Translations under genes and position numbers: made by a program | Assembly: GCF_016908145.1 (NCBI RefSeq) | Contig: NZ_JAFBDI010000017.1 | Coordinates: 1-48,223 of the forward strand | Reading direction: 5' to 3' | Source: Marinitoga litoralis | GTDB taxonomy: Bacteria > Thermotogota > Thermotogae > Petrotogales > Petrotogaceae | DNA length: 48,223 nucleotides | Part shown: piece after piece, positions 1-9,165 of the stretch | Layout: the number at the start of each line of letters is the position of its first letter | Numbering within the stretch: position 1 is the stretch's first letter | The notes under the pieces: model-generated | What the model saw: the letters and a program-made list of their open reading frames with translations, nothing else | The model's database searches: none | What the model was told of the DNA's origin: nothing

Positions 1-23
1 CCGACGCTTTCTCCCGCGTCCGA
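1..23 (-). ncRNA. 5' end of an unidentified, probably structured RNA (cut by window edge)
   Basis: The 23 bases downstream of the promoter at 30-58 are very GC-rich in a genome that is otherwise about 70-75% AT. They can form a hairpin with arms GACGC and GCGTC around GGGAGAAA. In AT-rich thermophiles a sudden GC-rich transcript start behind a near-consensus promoter usually marks a stable RNA such as an rRNA leader, tRNA, RNase P RNA or SRP RNA. Too little is visible to say which one; I could not match it to a family by eye. Confidence 0.35.
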
Positions 24-29
24 GTATAT

Positions 30-58
30 ATATTACCACCATTTTTTACTTTTGTCAA
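30..58 (-). promoter_or_regulatory. Strong sigma-70 promoter firing out of the left edge
   Basis: Read on the minus strand, a perfect TTGACA (positions 58-53) is followed after exactly 17 bases by TAATAT (35-30). Transcription should begin near position 23. The -35 is a full consensus match and the spacing is optimal, so this is one of the best promoters in the window. It lies about 40 bases past the stop of the K+ channel gene on the same strand, and no reading frame follows it inside the window. Confidence 0.75.
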
Positions 59-99
59 CTTACATCTTCGTTAATTTTGTTAATCTGTTGTGAATTGGT

Positions 100-1128
100 T
101 TATATCTCCGGAAGAATTACAAATCTCTTTAATTTTTCTATATCTTCTTGCTCTCCAATAACCATCAAAGAATCTCTTGGTTCAATTTTAAAATCAGCTT
201 TAGGATTATAATGAGCTTTTTTATTCCTTCGTATAGCCATAACTATTACATTTAATGTTTTTGATATTTCAAGTTCCCCAAAATCCTTACCTACCATCCA
301 ACTCTTTTCTGGAATTCTAATTTCTGCAAATCCAAACGTTTCTCCAAAATCAGTTTGTGTTGTTTCAATAAATGACAATACATTTGGTTTAGAAATCATA
401 AGCGCCATTCTTTTCCCAGTAATTTCAGGTGGTAATATAACATTATCTACCCCTGCATATAATAGCTTTCTTAACTCTTCATTACTAGTAGCATTTGATA
501 CTATATACAAAGAAGGATTGAGAGTTTTTGCAGTCAAAGATATATATAAATTATCAACATCATTTGGTAATGTTAATAATACTCCTTTTGCATCAAATAT
601 CTTTGCTTTAATTAATGTATCTTCCTCTTTCGCATCACCTATGATATAGTTTATATTTTGATATTCTTCTTTTTCCAATAATTTATTTATAATATTCTCA
701 TCTTTTTCTAAAATTATATATGGGATATTTTCTTTTTCAAACTCTTCTATTATATATTTACCTATCTTTCCTCCACCTACAATTATATAATGATTCTTTA
801 AATTTTCTATTCTTTTTAACATTTTCAAAATTCCCCCAATCTTTTTAAAGTCCCCTTCTACAAACAAAGCAGTTAAAGATGAAATCAAATACAAGACAAC
901 TGAAATCCCAGAAAATATTAATATTGAATCAAATATTATCGTTGCATGAGAAATGTTTTCTGGCATTCCATAACCAACAGTGGATATTGTAATTGCGGTT
1001 ATATAGAAGGCTGTATAAAAATCCCACCCTTCTAAAATCATAAACCCAATTACACCAACAACAAAAATCGATAAAATTATTAAAATAGAAACTGTTATTT
1101 GTCTGAAAATTCTTCTATATTCTTCCAT
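100..1128 (-). CDS. Two-helix K+ channel with cytoplasmic RCK (TrkA-N/TrkA-C) domain
   Basis: The 342-residue protein has two membrane helices (about residues 9-32 and 64-90) flanking a pore loop with the K+ selectivity signature TVGYG (50-54). It continues into a cytoplasmic Rossmann-like RCK domain starting near residue 112, with the nucleotide-binding glycine motif GGGKIG (118-123) and an acidic residue at the end of strand 2. A TrkA-C-like domain covers roughly 255-342. This is the layout of MthK-type ligand-gated K+ channels. The predicted role is potassium flux across the inner membrane, gated by a ligand bound to the RCK ring. It is the last gene of the nadE operon, 4 bases after the methyltransferase gene. 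Confident in family; ligand unknown. Confidence 0.9.
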   Translation of the reverse strand: MEEYRRIFRQITVSILIILSIFVVGVIGFMILEGWDFYTAFYITAITISTVGYGMPENISHATIIFDSILIFSGISVVLYLISSLTALFVEGDFKKIGGILKMLKRIENLKNHYIIVGGGKIGKYIIEEFEKENIPYIILEKDENIINKLLEKEEYQNINYIIGDAKEEDTLIKAKIFDAKGVLLTLPNDVDNLYISLTAKTLNPSLYIVSNATSNEELRKLLYAGVDNVILPPEITGKRMALMISKPNVLSFIETTQTDFGETFGFAEIRIPEKSWMVGKDFGELEISKTLNVIVMAIRRNKKAHYNPKADFKIEPRDSLMVIGEQEDIEKLKRFVILPEI

Positions 1129-1132
1129 ATTA

Positions 1133-4084
1133 TCACTTCCAATAAACAGGTAAAGTTTTCTTATAATAATTATATTGTACGTCTTTTATTTTACTTTCAA
1201 TATAATCCTTCAAATTTTTTCTTAAATACTTTCTTATAGTCTCTTCTGAAATACCTAAATTTTCTAGTGATTCTTTTATCTTATTGTAATCTCCATTATT
1301 TTTTAAATATTCTTCATTAATAGCTAAAAACATCATTTCCTTGATTCTATAATGTCTATAACTAATATTATCATAATTCAATAAATTAATTACAGATATT
1401 GGATTTAACTCTAAATTTAATGATATTCTTTCAATAGCATTATCATACTCATATCTATCCCTTTTATCATAATACGCTTTTAATTCTTCTAAATCTACTT
1501 TCTCAGATTTATTATCTAAATATTTTAAAAATTTGTATATTTCATTTTCTACTTCTTTTAAATCTTTTAAATCAAATTCTTTTAAATAAACATCTTTTAT
1601 CAATTCTTCTAAATCTGGTAATTTAATAAATTCAGTTAATTTATTCCATCCAGCTGGTACCTTTTCTTTCTTAAAAATTTCTTGTATAGTTTTCTTTTTT
1701 AAATTATATATTTGAAAAATTATTTTCTCCACAAGTGCTTCTAGTAATAATATGTAAGTATCTAAAATATCTTTTGTTTTTATTATATTTATGATTCTTT
1801 CTTCTAAATTCCCTTCATTAAATTGATGCAATGGAGATCCTATATAATGTAATTCCAAAGGCGACATATCTGTATTTTGTTTTTTGATAGCAATAATTAT
1901 CTTTACTATTTTAATTAACAATTCTCTTTTCTTATTATTGTTTAACAATCCATTGGCTATTGGTATATACTTCAAATCGCCAACTTCTAAATCTACACTT
2001 CCAGCTATAAACTTATACAAATAAAAAGCTAATTTACTATTTAAAAAAGCCATTAAAACATATTTAAAATCTTCATCATCTGTAAAAATACTACTACCTT
2101 TACAATCAAATAAAAAGTTTTCTGGAAGTATTCTAAATGTTGGTCCCTTAGATGTTGTCATAGAATAAGTTATTCCTGGTTTAAAATAATATTGTTTATT
2201 TGGTAAATGATTTCCCATATTTTTTAAGGTGTTATAGCTTTCTTCGTCAAAAGCTATAACCCACCAAAGATTACCAAACCATTTATTATATGGTCCTCCT
2301 TTTACATAAGGAACCCATTTCTTATTATCAATTTTATGATTAAAACTAATTTCATTTCTCGGAACTTGCCAATGATATCTCAAAAATCTTTTATTATCTC
2401 CTGTAGCTATACCTTGTCTAACATCTGCAAATTTAATCAATTTTTCATAATTAAATATCTTTTTTATTTCGTCATTTATCCAATATACAAAAGGGTATCT
2501 TGGAATTTTTTTAAATTCATCTTGATTTTCATAAAAAACATTATTAGATATTTTCCCGTTATATAATTGATTTTCTATCCTTTTTAATTCTAATTTCTTT
2601 TCTTCATATGGTACATCATTCAAATTTATATATAACCCTTTTTTTTCATTCTTTTTACTTTTTCTAAATACATACATTGCTGTATCCACTAAAACATCTT
2701 CGAATACCCCACCCAACCCAAAATGCACCAAATTTTCTATATACATATTTTTGATTATAAACTCTCTTAATTCCTTATAACTACTTATAAACATAAAGGT
2801 TTGAGGAGTTATCATACCCAATAATCCATCTTCTATTAAAAACTCATAATTTCTTTTAATAAAACAACCATATAGATTTTTTCTAAAATCAAAATATTTT
2901 TCTCTTATATGTTTTCTCAAATTAGGAGTATAATCATGAGAGTCAGTATATGGTGGATTAGACACAACTATATCATAATTTAATATCAGTATTTTAAAAA
3001 ACTTTTTTATTTTATCTACATAATATTTTTCTAATTTCGTTTTTTCCTCAAATAATGGAATTATTTTTCTTTTTTGTAATTCAAATATTTTATTTTTAGC
3101 TTTGTTACTTAATATAACCAACGCACCCAAATCTTCATATCCATCTAATTCGCTTTTTACTGATAAATATACATTTCTTAATTCAAGATCTTCTATATCC
3201 TCTGGTTCAACTAATTTAAAATCAGTAGATATTAAATTAAAATCCAATTCCCCATTATAGCCATCAATTATTGCTTTAATTTTTAAAATCATTTTTGCAA
3301 TTTCTATTGATCGCTCGTCTATATCCATACCATATATATTCTTTTCTATTATATTTTTAATATAATTATTATATCCTTGTCTTTCATAAAATTCTTTTAA
3401 TCTATCATATACCTTTATTAAAAAATGTCCACTACCACAAGTTGGATCTAAAATCTTAATATCTTCAAGTCTCTTATTAACATTTTTTTTATCGTATTTT
3501 ATTTTATACTTTTCTGCTATATATTTATCATCATATATTTCACAGTAATACCTTGTAAGCGTATTATCCACAAGATATTCTACTACCCATTCAGGAGTAT
3601 AAAACTGTGATTGTTCAAATAATTTTGATCTATTTTCATCTAAATTATAATATTGATACGCCCAACCTAAAATATCTTCCTTATGCCAGTCTTTCACATT
3701 TTCTATTTCATTTAAAATTTCTGATATTGATGTCAAATTTATTTCATATATTTCATCAAATAACTCAGGAATAAAATCTTTTAATTTTTCAAAAGACATT
3801 TCTTCTATAATATTCTTTTCTTTTAACATTTTCAAAGCAATAATTTTATTTAAATAATTAAATGTATAGTTTTCAATATACTCATTTCTGCTATTCGCAT
3901 AATCATTCAATAACATTTCTTTAATCATTTCAAATGTTGATTTATTTATAATATCCTTATCGTATTTCGGATAATATTCATTTTCATAAAAACCTAGAAG
4001 GGATAATTTCTCATTTATATCCCTTCTGATAATTTTTTTTATATTTTGAATAGTGTTTTTTAAATTTTCATACATTCCACTCAC
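1133..4084 (-). CDS. PglX-like N6-adenine DNA methyltransferase (no BREX partners nearby)
   Basis: A 983-residue class I DNA methyltransferase. SAM-binding motif I is DPTCGSGHF (213-221) and the catalytic motif IV is NPPY (376-379), both typical of N6-adenine enzymes. A QFYTPEWVVEYLV segment (160-172) precedes motif I, as in type I/IIG and BREX PglX enzymes. The region with PGITYSMTTSKG and LFDCKGSSIF, followed by FLNSKLAFYL, resembles the target-recognition part of PglX. I see no PD-(D/E)XK nuclease motif in the N-terminal 150 residues, so a modification-only role is more likely than a type IIG nuclease. No BREX genes (brxL, pglZ, brxC) lie in the window. It sits 4 bases downstream of the membrane protein gene and 4 bases upstream of the K+ channel gene. 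Slightly shorter than typical PglX (about 1,200 residues). Confidence 0.85.
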   Translation of the reverse strand: MSGMYENLKNTIQNIKKIIRRDINEKLSLLGFYENEYYPKYDKDIINKSTFEMIKEMLLNDYANSRNEYIENYTFNYLNKIIALKMLKEKNIIEEMSFEKLKDFIPELFDEIYEINLTSISEILNEIENVKDWHKEDILGWAYQYYNLDENRSKLFEQSQFYTPEWVVEYLVDNTLTRYYCEIYDDKYIAEKYKIKYDKKNVNKRLEDIKILDPTCGSGHFLIKVYDRLKEFYERQGYNNYIKNIIEKNIYGMDIDERSIEIAKMILKIKAIIDGYNGELDFNLISTDFKLVEPEDIEDLELRNVYLSVKSELDGYEDLGALVILSNKAKNKIFELQKRKIIPLFEEKTKLEKYYVDKIKKFFKILILNYDIVVSNPPYTDSHDYTPNLRKHIREKYFDFRKNLYGCFIKRNYEFLIEDGLLGMITPQTFMFISSYKELREFIIKNMYIENLVHFGLGGVFEDVLVDTAMYVFRKSKKNEKKGLYINLNDVPYEEKKLELKRIENQLYNGKISNNVFYENQDEFKKIPRYPFVYWINDEIKKIFNYEKLIKFADVRQGIATGDNKRFLRYHWQVPRNEISFNHKIDNKKWVPYVKGGPYNKWFGNLWWVIAFDEESYNTLKNMGNHLPNKQYYFKPGITYSMTTSKGPTFRILPENFLFDCKGSSIFTDDEDFKYVLMAFLNSKLAFYLYKFIAGSVDLEVGDLKYIPIANGLLNNNKKRELLIKIVKIIIAIKKQNTDMSPLELHYIGSPLHQFNEGNLEERIINIIKTKDILDTYILLLEALVEKIIFQIYNLKKKTIQEIFKKEKVPAGWNKLTEFIKLPDLEELIKDVYLKEFDLKDLKEVENEIYKFLKYLDNKSEKVDLEELKAYYDKRDRYEYDNAIERISLNLELNPISVINLLNYDNISYRHYRIKEMMFLAINEEYLKNNGDYNKIKESLENLGISEETIRKYLRKNLKDYIESKIKDVQYNYYKKTLPVYWK

Positions 4085-4088
4085 CCAT

Positions 4089-4793
4089 TTATTTTTTCTC
4101 TACTAAAAAAATTCTTAGTATAAACTTATCATCTTCTTCACTTTTAATCATATAATATTCATTAAAATTATCTGATTCCTTTAAAAATACATATTCTTCA
4201 TCTGATAATTTATACACTCTCTCTATATTATCTAAAACAAAACTTACAAATTTAGATCTAACTATTATCTTATTATCAACTAATTCATTTTTAATTTCTT
4301 GAGGTAATTGTGATATATTTATTTCTTCATATTTACCTAAAAGAAATTCAGAAAAATAGATATCGTATTCATCTTGCAAATCTATAGGCACCTTATAAAA
4401 TTCATAATATTCATTATCTGTTATTAATATATTTTTTATACCTCTAATATAAAATGATGGAAAGGATATTAATATATTATCTTCTACATTTCTAACGTTA
4501 AAATACCTAAATGCTTTTTCCTTGAAAACTTTATCTTTGTATTTAATAATATAATTTGTTTCATCAATCTTATTAACTTCAACATTACCTTTATCCGTTT
4601 CAAAAATCTCTGTATCGGTGTAAATATTTACCCAATCTGCTTTTTCTATTTGTAAAGTAGGTAAAACTTTAAATTCATTTAAAACATTTTCATATTTTGA
4701 CCATGCAAACCATACAATTAAATAAGTGAAAAACATTATTGCAAAAATTATTATTAAGGACTTAGCACTTTTTTTTCTTTCGTCTATATCCAT
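4089..4793 (-). CDS. Membrane-anchored protein of unknown function
   Basis: About 234 residues with one clear transmembrane helix near the N-terminus (about residues 11-29), preceded by a charged stretch, then a mostly beta-predicted, acidic and hydrophilic domain that should face outwards. I do not recognise a family. The frame is open up to 4820, but the ATG at 4793 is chosen because GGAGG lies 7 bases upstream (4805-4801). That Shine-Dalgarno overlaps the last codons of nadE, so the two genes are translationally coupled. It sits between nadE and the PglX-like methyltransferase; nothing in the sequence ties it to either function. Confidence 0.8.
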   Translation of the reverse strand: MDIDERKKSAKSLIIIFAIMFFTYLIVWFAWSKYENVLNEFKVLPTLQIEKADWVNIYTDTEIFETDKGNVEVNKIDETNYIIKYKDKVFKEKAFRYFNVRNVEDNILISFPSFYIRGIKNILITDNEYYEFYKVPIDLQDEYDIYFSEFLLGKYEEINISQLPQEIKNELVDNKIIVRSKFVSFVLDNIERVYKLSDEEYVFLKESDNFNEYYMIKSEEDDKFILRIFLVEKK

Positions 4794-4797
4794 ATTA

Positions 4798-6531
4798 TTA
4801 CCTCCAAACCTTATATCCATTTGTTATAGGCATTCTCCTATCTTTTCCAAAGGCTCTTTGTGTAATCTTTATAACTGGAGCACCTTGTCGTCTCTTATAT
4901 TCATTTAAATCAACAAGTTTTATTACATATTTTACTGTTTCTAAATCAAATCCGTCTTCAGCAATTTCATCTATACTCATTTCATATTCTATATATCTTT
5001 CTAATATTGCATCTAATATTTCATATGGAGGCAATTTATCTTGATCAGTTTGAGCTGGCCTTAATTCTGCAGAAGGTGCTTTGGTGAATATATTTTCTGG
5101 TATTATCCATCCGCCTTTTAAATCATTAAAATATTTAGCCAATGCATATACTTCTGTTTTGTATATATCTTTTATTGGCGATAAACCTCCTGCCATATCT
5201 CCATATAATGTTGCATACCCTGTAGCAACTTCACTTTTATTACCTGTTGCCAAAGCTATATATCCAAATTTATTAGAAAAACTCATAACTATAGTTCCTC
5301 TTATTCTAGCTTGTATATTCTCTTCAGCTACATCCATTGGTAAATTATTAAAAGCTACTTTTAATTCTTTCAATAAGCTTTCAAATGTTCTACGAATAGG
5401 AATTGTATGAGTTTTCATACCTAAATTATTAGCTAATTGTATAGAATCTTCTATACTGCCTCTAGAAGAATATTGTGATGGCATTAATATTCCTAAGACA
5501 TTTTCCGGACCAAAAACATCAACAGCTAATGCAGCAACAAATGCTGAATCCATTCCCCCACTTAATCCCAAAACGACTTTTGAAAATCCATTTTTATATA
5601 TATAATCTCTAAGTCCAACTTTTAAAGCATTATACATTTCTTCGTATTTTTCCATTAATAATATTTTTTTATTAGGCTTTTTAATATCTTTTTTCATATC
5701 TATTTCTTTATTTATCTTTACAATATCAACATCATTATTTTCGTATATTAAATGTCTTCGTTTTCCTTCTCTTAAGTTAGCTCTTGTTGAAGATATTGGA
5801 TCTATATCTATAAAATCTATTTTTTCTTCAAATAACGGTAATGAATGAACAACTTCTCCAAATGGATTTATTACTACACTTCCTCCATCAAAAACAATTT
5901 CATCCTGACCTCCTACGAGATTTACATATACCAACCATGTAGAAAGTTCAGATGCTCTTGTCTTCAACATTTCTAATCTACTTTTTGGTTTTTCTTTAGT
6001 ATATGGTGATGCAGAGATATTTACTATAACATGAGCTCCCATTTCCGCTAAATCAACAGCTGGACCATTTGGTACCCAAATATCTTCACATACAGTAATT
6101 CCTATTTTTAACCCATTTTTTAATTCAATCATTAAAGGATTTTTCCCTGGTGAAAAATATCTTTTCTCATCAAAAACAGAATAATTTGGCAAATAAATCT
6201 TATGATATTTTGCCTCTTCTTTTCCATTATATATTACATATGCAGAATTATATGCATCCACTTCAAAATCTAAATTTCCAATAATAGAAATTGGTTTTTT
6301 ATTTTTTGAATATTCAATATAATCATTCAAACTTTCTCTAGAATCGCTTAAAAATCCAGTTTTTAAAACCAAATCTTCTGGTGGATAACCTACAAGAAAT
6401 AACTCTGGAAATATTAATATATCTGCATTTTCTTTTTCTGCTAAATCCAATGCTTTTTTTGATTTATCTAAATTATATTTCAAATTACCAACATGTGAAT
6501 TTAATTGTGCGAGACCTATTCTTAACCTCAT
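4798..6531 (-). CDS. nadE: Glutamine-dependent NAD+ synthetase
   Basis: The 577-residue two-domain enzyme makes NAD+ from nicotinic acid adenine dinucleotide, ATP and glutamine in the cytoplasm. The N-terminal nitrilase-type glutaminase domain carries the Glu-Lys-Cys triad at E43 (FPELF), K111 (KIYLPNY) and C148 (TVCEDIW). The C-terminal synthetase domain has the PP-loop SGGMDS (324-329) and the later motif GNKSEVATGYATLYGD. Length and domain order match bacterial glutamine-dependent NadE. The start ATG at 6531 has an AAGGAGTG Shine-Dalgarno 5-6 bases upstream. It is the first gene of a four-gene minus-strand operon. Confidence 0.96.
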   Translation of the reverse strand: MRLRIGLAQLNSHVGNLKYNLDKSKKALDLAEKENADILIFPELFLVGYPPEDLVLKTGFLSDSRESLNDYIEYSKNKKPISIIGNLDFEVDAYNSAYVIYNGKEEAKYHKIYLPNYSVFDEKRYFSPGKNPLMIELKNGLKIGITVCEDIWVPNGPAVDLAEMGAHVIVNISASPYTKEKPKSRLEMLKTRASELSTWLVYVNLVGGQDEIVFDGGSVVINPFGEVVHSLPLFEEKIDFIDIDPISSTRANLREGKRRHLIYENNDVDIVKINKEIDMKKDIKKPNKKILLMEKYEEMYNALKVGLRDYIYKNGFSKVVLGLSGGMDSAFVAALAVDVFGPENVLGILMPSQYSSRGSIEDSIQLANNLGMKTHTIPIRRTFESLLKELKVAFNNLPMDVAEENIQARIRGTIVMSFSNKFGYIALATGNKSEVATGYATLYGDMAGGLSPIKDIYKTEVYALAKYFNDLKGGWIIPENIFTKAPSAELRPAQTDQDKLPPYEILDAILERYIEYEMSIDEIAEDGFDLETVKYVIKLVDLNEYKRRQGAPVIKITQRAFGKDRRMPITNGYKVWR

Positions 6532-6558
6532 ATAATCACTCCTTTTTCTTTTTTAAAT

Positions 6559-6567
6559 ATTATAACA
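6559..6567 (-). promoter_or_regulatory. Extended -10 promoter of nadE operon
   Basis: On the minus strand the sequence reads TGTTATAAT, a perfect -10 hexamer with an upstream TG (extended -10). It lies about 28 bases before the nadE start codon. No good -35 is visible, which extended -10 promoters do not need. Confidence 0.55.
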
Positions 6568-6632
6568 TAAAATCTTATGAAAAATCGATGATAATAAAAT
6601 TTACCTTTAAGATTATTTTAAGGATTATATGA

Positions 6633-6638
6633 TATAAT
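6633..6638 (+). promoter_or_regulatory. -10 element of the metallopeptidase gene
   Basis: TATAAT at 6633-6638, about 64 bases upstream of the ATG at 6702, in the divergent spacer with nadE. The -35 region is poor. A good GGAGGTG Shine-Dalgarno sits before the start codon. Confidence 0.4.
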
Positions 6639-6701
6639 AATTTGAACAAAATAAGTGATTTTTTGTCTAAAATTTAGGAAAATTATGGAGGTGGTATATA
6701 G

Positions 6702-7397
6702 ATGTTCTATCCATTCTGGTTTGATCCTACATTCATTATATTAATACCAGGATTAATACTTTCTTTAATAGCTCAAGCATCTGTTCAAGGAACTTTTTCA
6801 AAATATTCTAAGGTTATTTCTTCAACCGGGGAAACTGGTGCGGAATTTGCTAGAAGAATGTTAAGTTCATTAGGATTATATGATGTAAGAGTAGAGGCTG
6901 TATCTGGTTTTTTAACAGATCATTATGACCCTAGAAATAAGGTTTTAAGATTATCAGCCGCAACCTATTCAAGCAGATCAGTAGCTGCATTAGGCGTTGT
7001 AGCTCATGAAGTTGGGCATGCTATGCAACATCAAGAAAATTATTTACCTTTAGTATTAAGGAACTTTTCTGTACCTTTTGCTGCTATAGGCTCTAACTTA
7101 TCTTGGATTATATTTATAATAGGTTTCTTATTCTATAGTCAACCATTAATTCAATTGGGTATATTATTATTCTCTTTTGCAGTATTATTTACATTAATTA
7201 CATTACCTGTAGAATTTAATGCTAGTTCAAGAGCTATTAAAACTTTACCTTTAATGGGTATGCCAACATCAGAGGTTGCTCATGTTAAAAAGGTTTTAGG
7301 TGCTGCTGCAATGACTTATGTTGCTTCTGCAGCTATGGCTATTTTACAATTATTAAGAATGGTAATGATTGCTGGAATGTTTGGAGATAGAGATTAA
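6702..7397 (+). CDS. Membrane zinc metallopeptidase, YugP family
   Basis: The 231-residue integral membrane protein belongs to the neutral zinc metallopeptidase family of YugP. The zinc site HEVGH is at 102-106 (HExxH), followed by AMQHQE. One N-terminal hydrophobic segment (about 10-26) and two or three C-terminal helices (about 125-175 and 205-228) flank the catalytic region, as in the family. The start is supported by a GGAGGTG ribosome-binding site. It is a single-gene unit closed by the hairpin at 7396-7427. The substrate is not known; a role in membrane-protein turnover is inferred from the family. Confidence 0.9.
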   Translation: MFYPFWFDPTFIILIPGLILSLIAQASVQGTFSKYSKVISSTGETGAEFARRMLSSLGLYDVRVEAVSGFLTDHYDPRNKVLRLSAATYSSRSVAALGVVAHEVGHAMQHQENYLPLVLRNFSVPFAAIGSNLSWIIFIIGFLFYSQPLIQLGILLFSFAVLFTLITLPVEFNASSRAIKTLPLMGMPTSEVAHVKKVLGAAAMTYVASAAMAILQLLRMVMIAGMFGDRD

Positions 7398-7427
7398 AAA
7401 AAAGAGGTGTTCACACCTCTTTTTTTT
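7396..7427. terminator. Bidirectional intrinsic terminator
   Basis: GAGGTG (7404-7409), loop TTCA, CACCTC (7414-7419), flanked by an A8 tract on the left and a T8 tract on the right. It therefore works for the metallopeptidase gene on the plus strand and for the convergent envelope-protein gene on the minus strand. It overlaps the ends of both genes. Confidence 0.9.
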
Positions 7428-7908
7428 AATAAATTATTATGTCAAACCCAAAAATCCATTTAAAATCCATATTCATAATTTTATTAAATTCATTATATAT
7501 ACCTATTTCAAAATTAAAATTTCTTCCAAAATTAATTCCACTTTCAAGCGTTAACAAATAATTATTATAATTCGATAAATCTGGGATTTTGCTTTCTACT
7601 GATAATCTTAAAGGGAAAATACCAATATTTCTTTTAATAATATTTATACCAACATACATATCATCAAAACTAAATTCTTTATTTGGATTAATAACTATTT
7701 GACTAAAATCATTTAAATAGTAATTATTTGATGCAAACGGAACATTTACATAAAAAATAAATAAATCGAGTCTGCCATATACATCAAAATAACTTCTGTC
7801 ATCAGGGAGTATATTATATACTTCCTTTTCTTTGAATTCCAATGTCAAACCCATAGAAAAAATTGTAGTTAATGATAAAAGCATTACTATTATGAATAAT
7901 TTTTTCAT
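7426..7908 (-). CDS. Small secreted or outer-envelope protein, unknown
   Basis: 160 residues. A clear signal peptide (MKKLFIIVMLLSLTTIFS, cleavage around 18-22) is followed by alternating hydrophobic/polar stretches and a C-terminal run of aromatic-hydrophobic strands ending in IIIY. This looks like a small beta-barrel or beta-sandwich of the outer sheath. No recognisable domain. The start has a GGAGGTG ribosome-binding site. It follows the solute-binding protein gene by 33 bases and is probably the last gene of the kinase-regulator operon, so it could be part of the same sugar-response module (inference). Confidence 0.75.
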   Translation of the reverse strand: MKKLFIIVMLLSLTTIFSMGLTLEFKEKEVYNILPDDRSYFDVYGRLDLFIFYVNVPFASNNYYLNDFSQIVINPNKEFSFDDMYVGINIIKRNIGIFPLRLSVESKIPDLSNYNNYLLTLESGINFGRNFNFEIGIYNEFNKIMNMDFKWIFGFDIIIY

Positions 7909-7941
7909 ATTTTCACCTCCAAAAACTTAGACTAAAAATTA

Positions 7942-9165
7942 TTAAAAGTTGTTCATTATTTTTTCTATTTCTTTCTGAGCTTTATCTAAGGCTTCTTTTG
8001 GAGGTAAAAGACCTTTTAATGCCATAGTTATATATCTTCTTACTATTTCAGAAAATTTATTATATTCAATTAATGAAGGTCTATTTAATACATTTTCTAA
8101 TTCTATTAATTTTTTCTTATTATATTCTTTTTCTTTTTCATATTCTTTATGCATATTCTTATATATTGGAATTTCATTATCAAATTGATGAAAAAATTCA
8201 GATCTTGTTAATACCTTTAATGCTTGAATTGAGTCTTCTATATTTTTTGTATTTTTCAAAATAGCCAATCCCTGAAACCCACTAACCGAAACTGTTCTTT
8301 TTTTATCTTTTATTGATTCTGATACTGGTATCAACTCCAAACTACCTTTTTTCAATATTTTTGAATACCTAGGATCTTCCATATATCTCGATTGATATGT
8401 CCAATTAGTTGTAAATGCAGCATCTCCGTTAATAAATACATCTAAAATATCATCTTCTTTAAACTCTAAAGATAATGGGTTTATTAAACCTTCATCTAAT
8501 AATTTTTTCATAAACGATAATGCTTTAACCGCTTCTTTAGTGTTTATTTTAATTGTATTACCTTGATAATAATCACCACCAAAAGCACCTAATAACCATG
8601 TAAACTCACACATCAAAACTTCTTCATTTACCCAAGAATCAACAATAGGATATTCTAATATTCCTTTTTCCTTAATAATTTTTGCCTGATATACCATCTC
8701 TTCTAAGGTTTTAGGTGGATGATCAAATCCTGCTTTTCTTAAAATTTCATTATTTACATAAAAATGTTGTATATTAACTAAATAAGGCAATGCATATATT
8801 TTACCATTGTATTTAAATTGTTCTAATACATAATCTGGAATATTATCAAAATAATCATTTAAATCATCTAATGGCAATATCATATTATTACTAGCTAGTT
8901 CTGGTATCCAAATTAAGTCAACCAATGCAATATCATAAAATGGCTCTTTGGAATTTACAGAAACTGTAATATTTTCATACATATCTTCATAAAATTTGAA
9001 AGTAACAAAAATATTTTCAACATTCTGTGAATTTATATATTTTATTAAATCTTCTGGCTGATAACCAGCTTGGTACATATATAAGAAATTAACACCAAAC
9101 ATTAATGAATAAAATAGAATAAAGAATAGTAATAAGTATTTTTTTAATAAATGCTTTTTTATCAT
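7942..9165 (-). CDS. Family 1 extracellular solute-binding protein in a two-component operon
   Basis: 407 residues with an N-terminal hydrophobic signal/anchor (about 8-26) and a family 1 (maltose/glycerol-phosphate type) binding-protein fold. Typical landmarks include DIALVDLIWIPELASNNMILPLDDL, YALPYLVNIQHFYVNNEILRKAGFDHPPKTLEEM and GDAAFTTNW. It lacks adjacent permease genes. Instead its ATG directly abuts the stop codon of the NtrC-type regulator, with a GGTGGG ribosome-binding site inside that gene's end. A binding protein co-transcribed with a kinase and regulator suggests it presents a ligand to the kinase's extracellular domain, although it could also feed a transporter encoded elsewhere. 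Confidence 0.85.
   Translation of the reverse strand: MIKKHLLKKYLLLFFILFYSLMFGVNFLYMYQAGYQPEDLIKYINSQNVENIFVTFKFYEDMYENITVSVNSKEPFYDIALVDLIWIPELASNNMILPLDDLNDYFDNIPDYVLEQFKYNGKIYALPYLVNIQHFYVNNEILRKAGFDHPPKTLEEMVYQAKIIKEKGILEYPIVDSWVNEEVLMCEFTWLLGAFGGDYYQGNTIKINTKEAVKALSFMKKLLDEGLINPLSLEFKEDDILDVFINGDAAFTTNWTYQSRYMEDPRYSKILKKGSLELIPVSESIKDKKRTVSVSGFQGLAILKNTKNIEDSIQALKVLTRSEFFHQFDNEIPIYKNMHKEYEKEKEYNKKKLIELENVLNRPSLIEYNKFSEIVRRYITMALKGLLPPKEALDKAQKEIEKIMNNF

Noticed and set aside
2336-2566. Plus-strand open frame of 76 codons inside the methyltransferase gene
   Set aside because: Lies opposite a well-supported gene, has no ribosome-binding site, and its composition is what A/T-rich antisense frames give by chance.
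1133-4084. Complete BREX or restriction-modification system
   Set aside because: Only the methyltransferase is present; no nuclease, PglZ, BrxC, BrxL or specificity gene in the neighbourhood.
4793-4820. Longer start (4820) for the membrane protein after nadE
   Set aside because: The extra nine codons overlap nadE and lack a ribosome-binding site, while ATG 4793 has GGAGG at the right distance.
5081-5410. 109-codon plus-strand frame opposite nadE
   Set aside because: Antisense shadow of a conserved gene with catalytic residues intact on the other strand.
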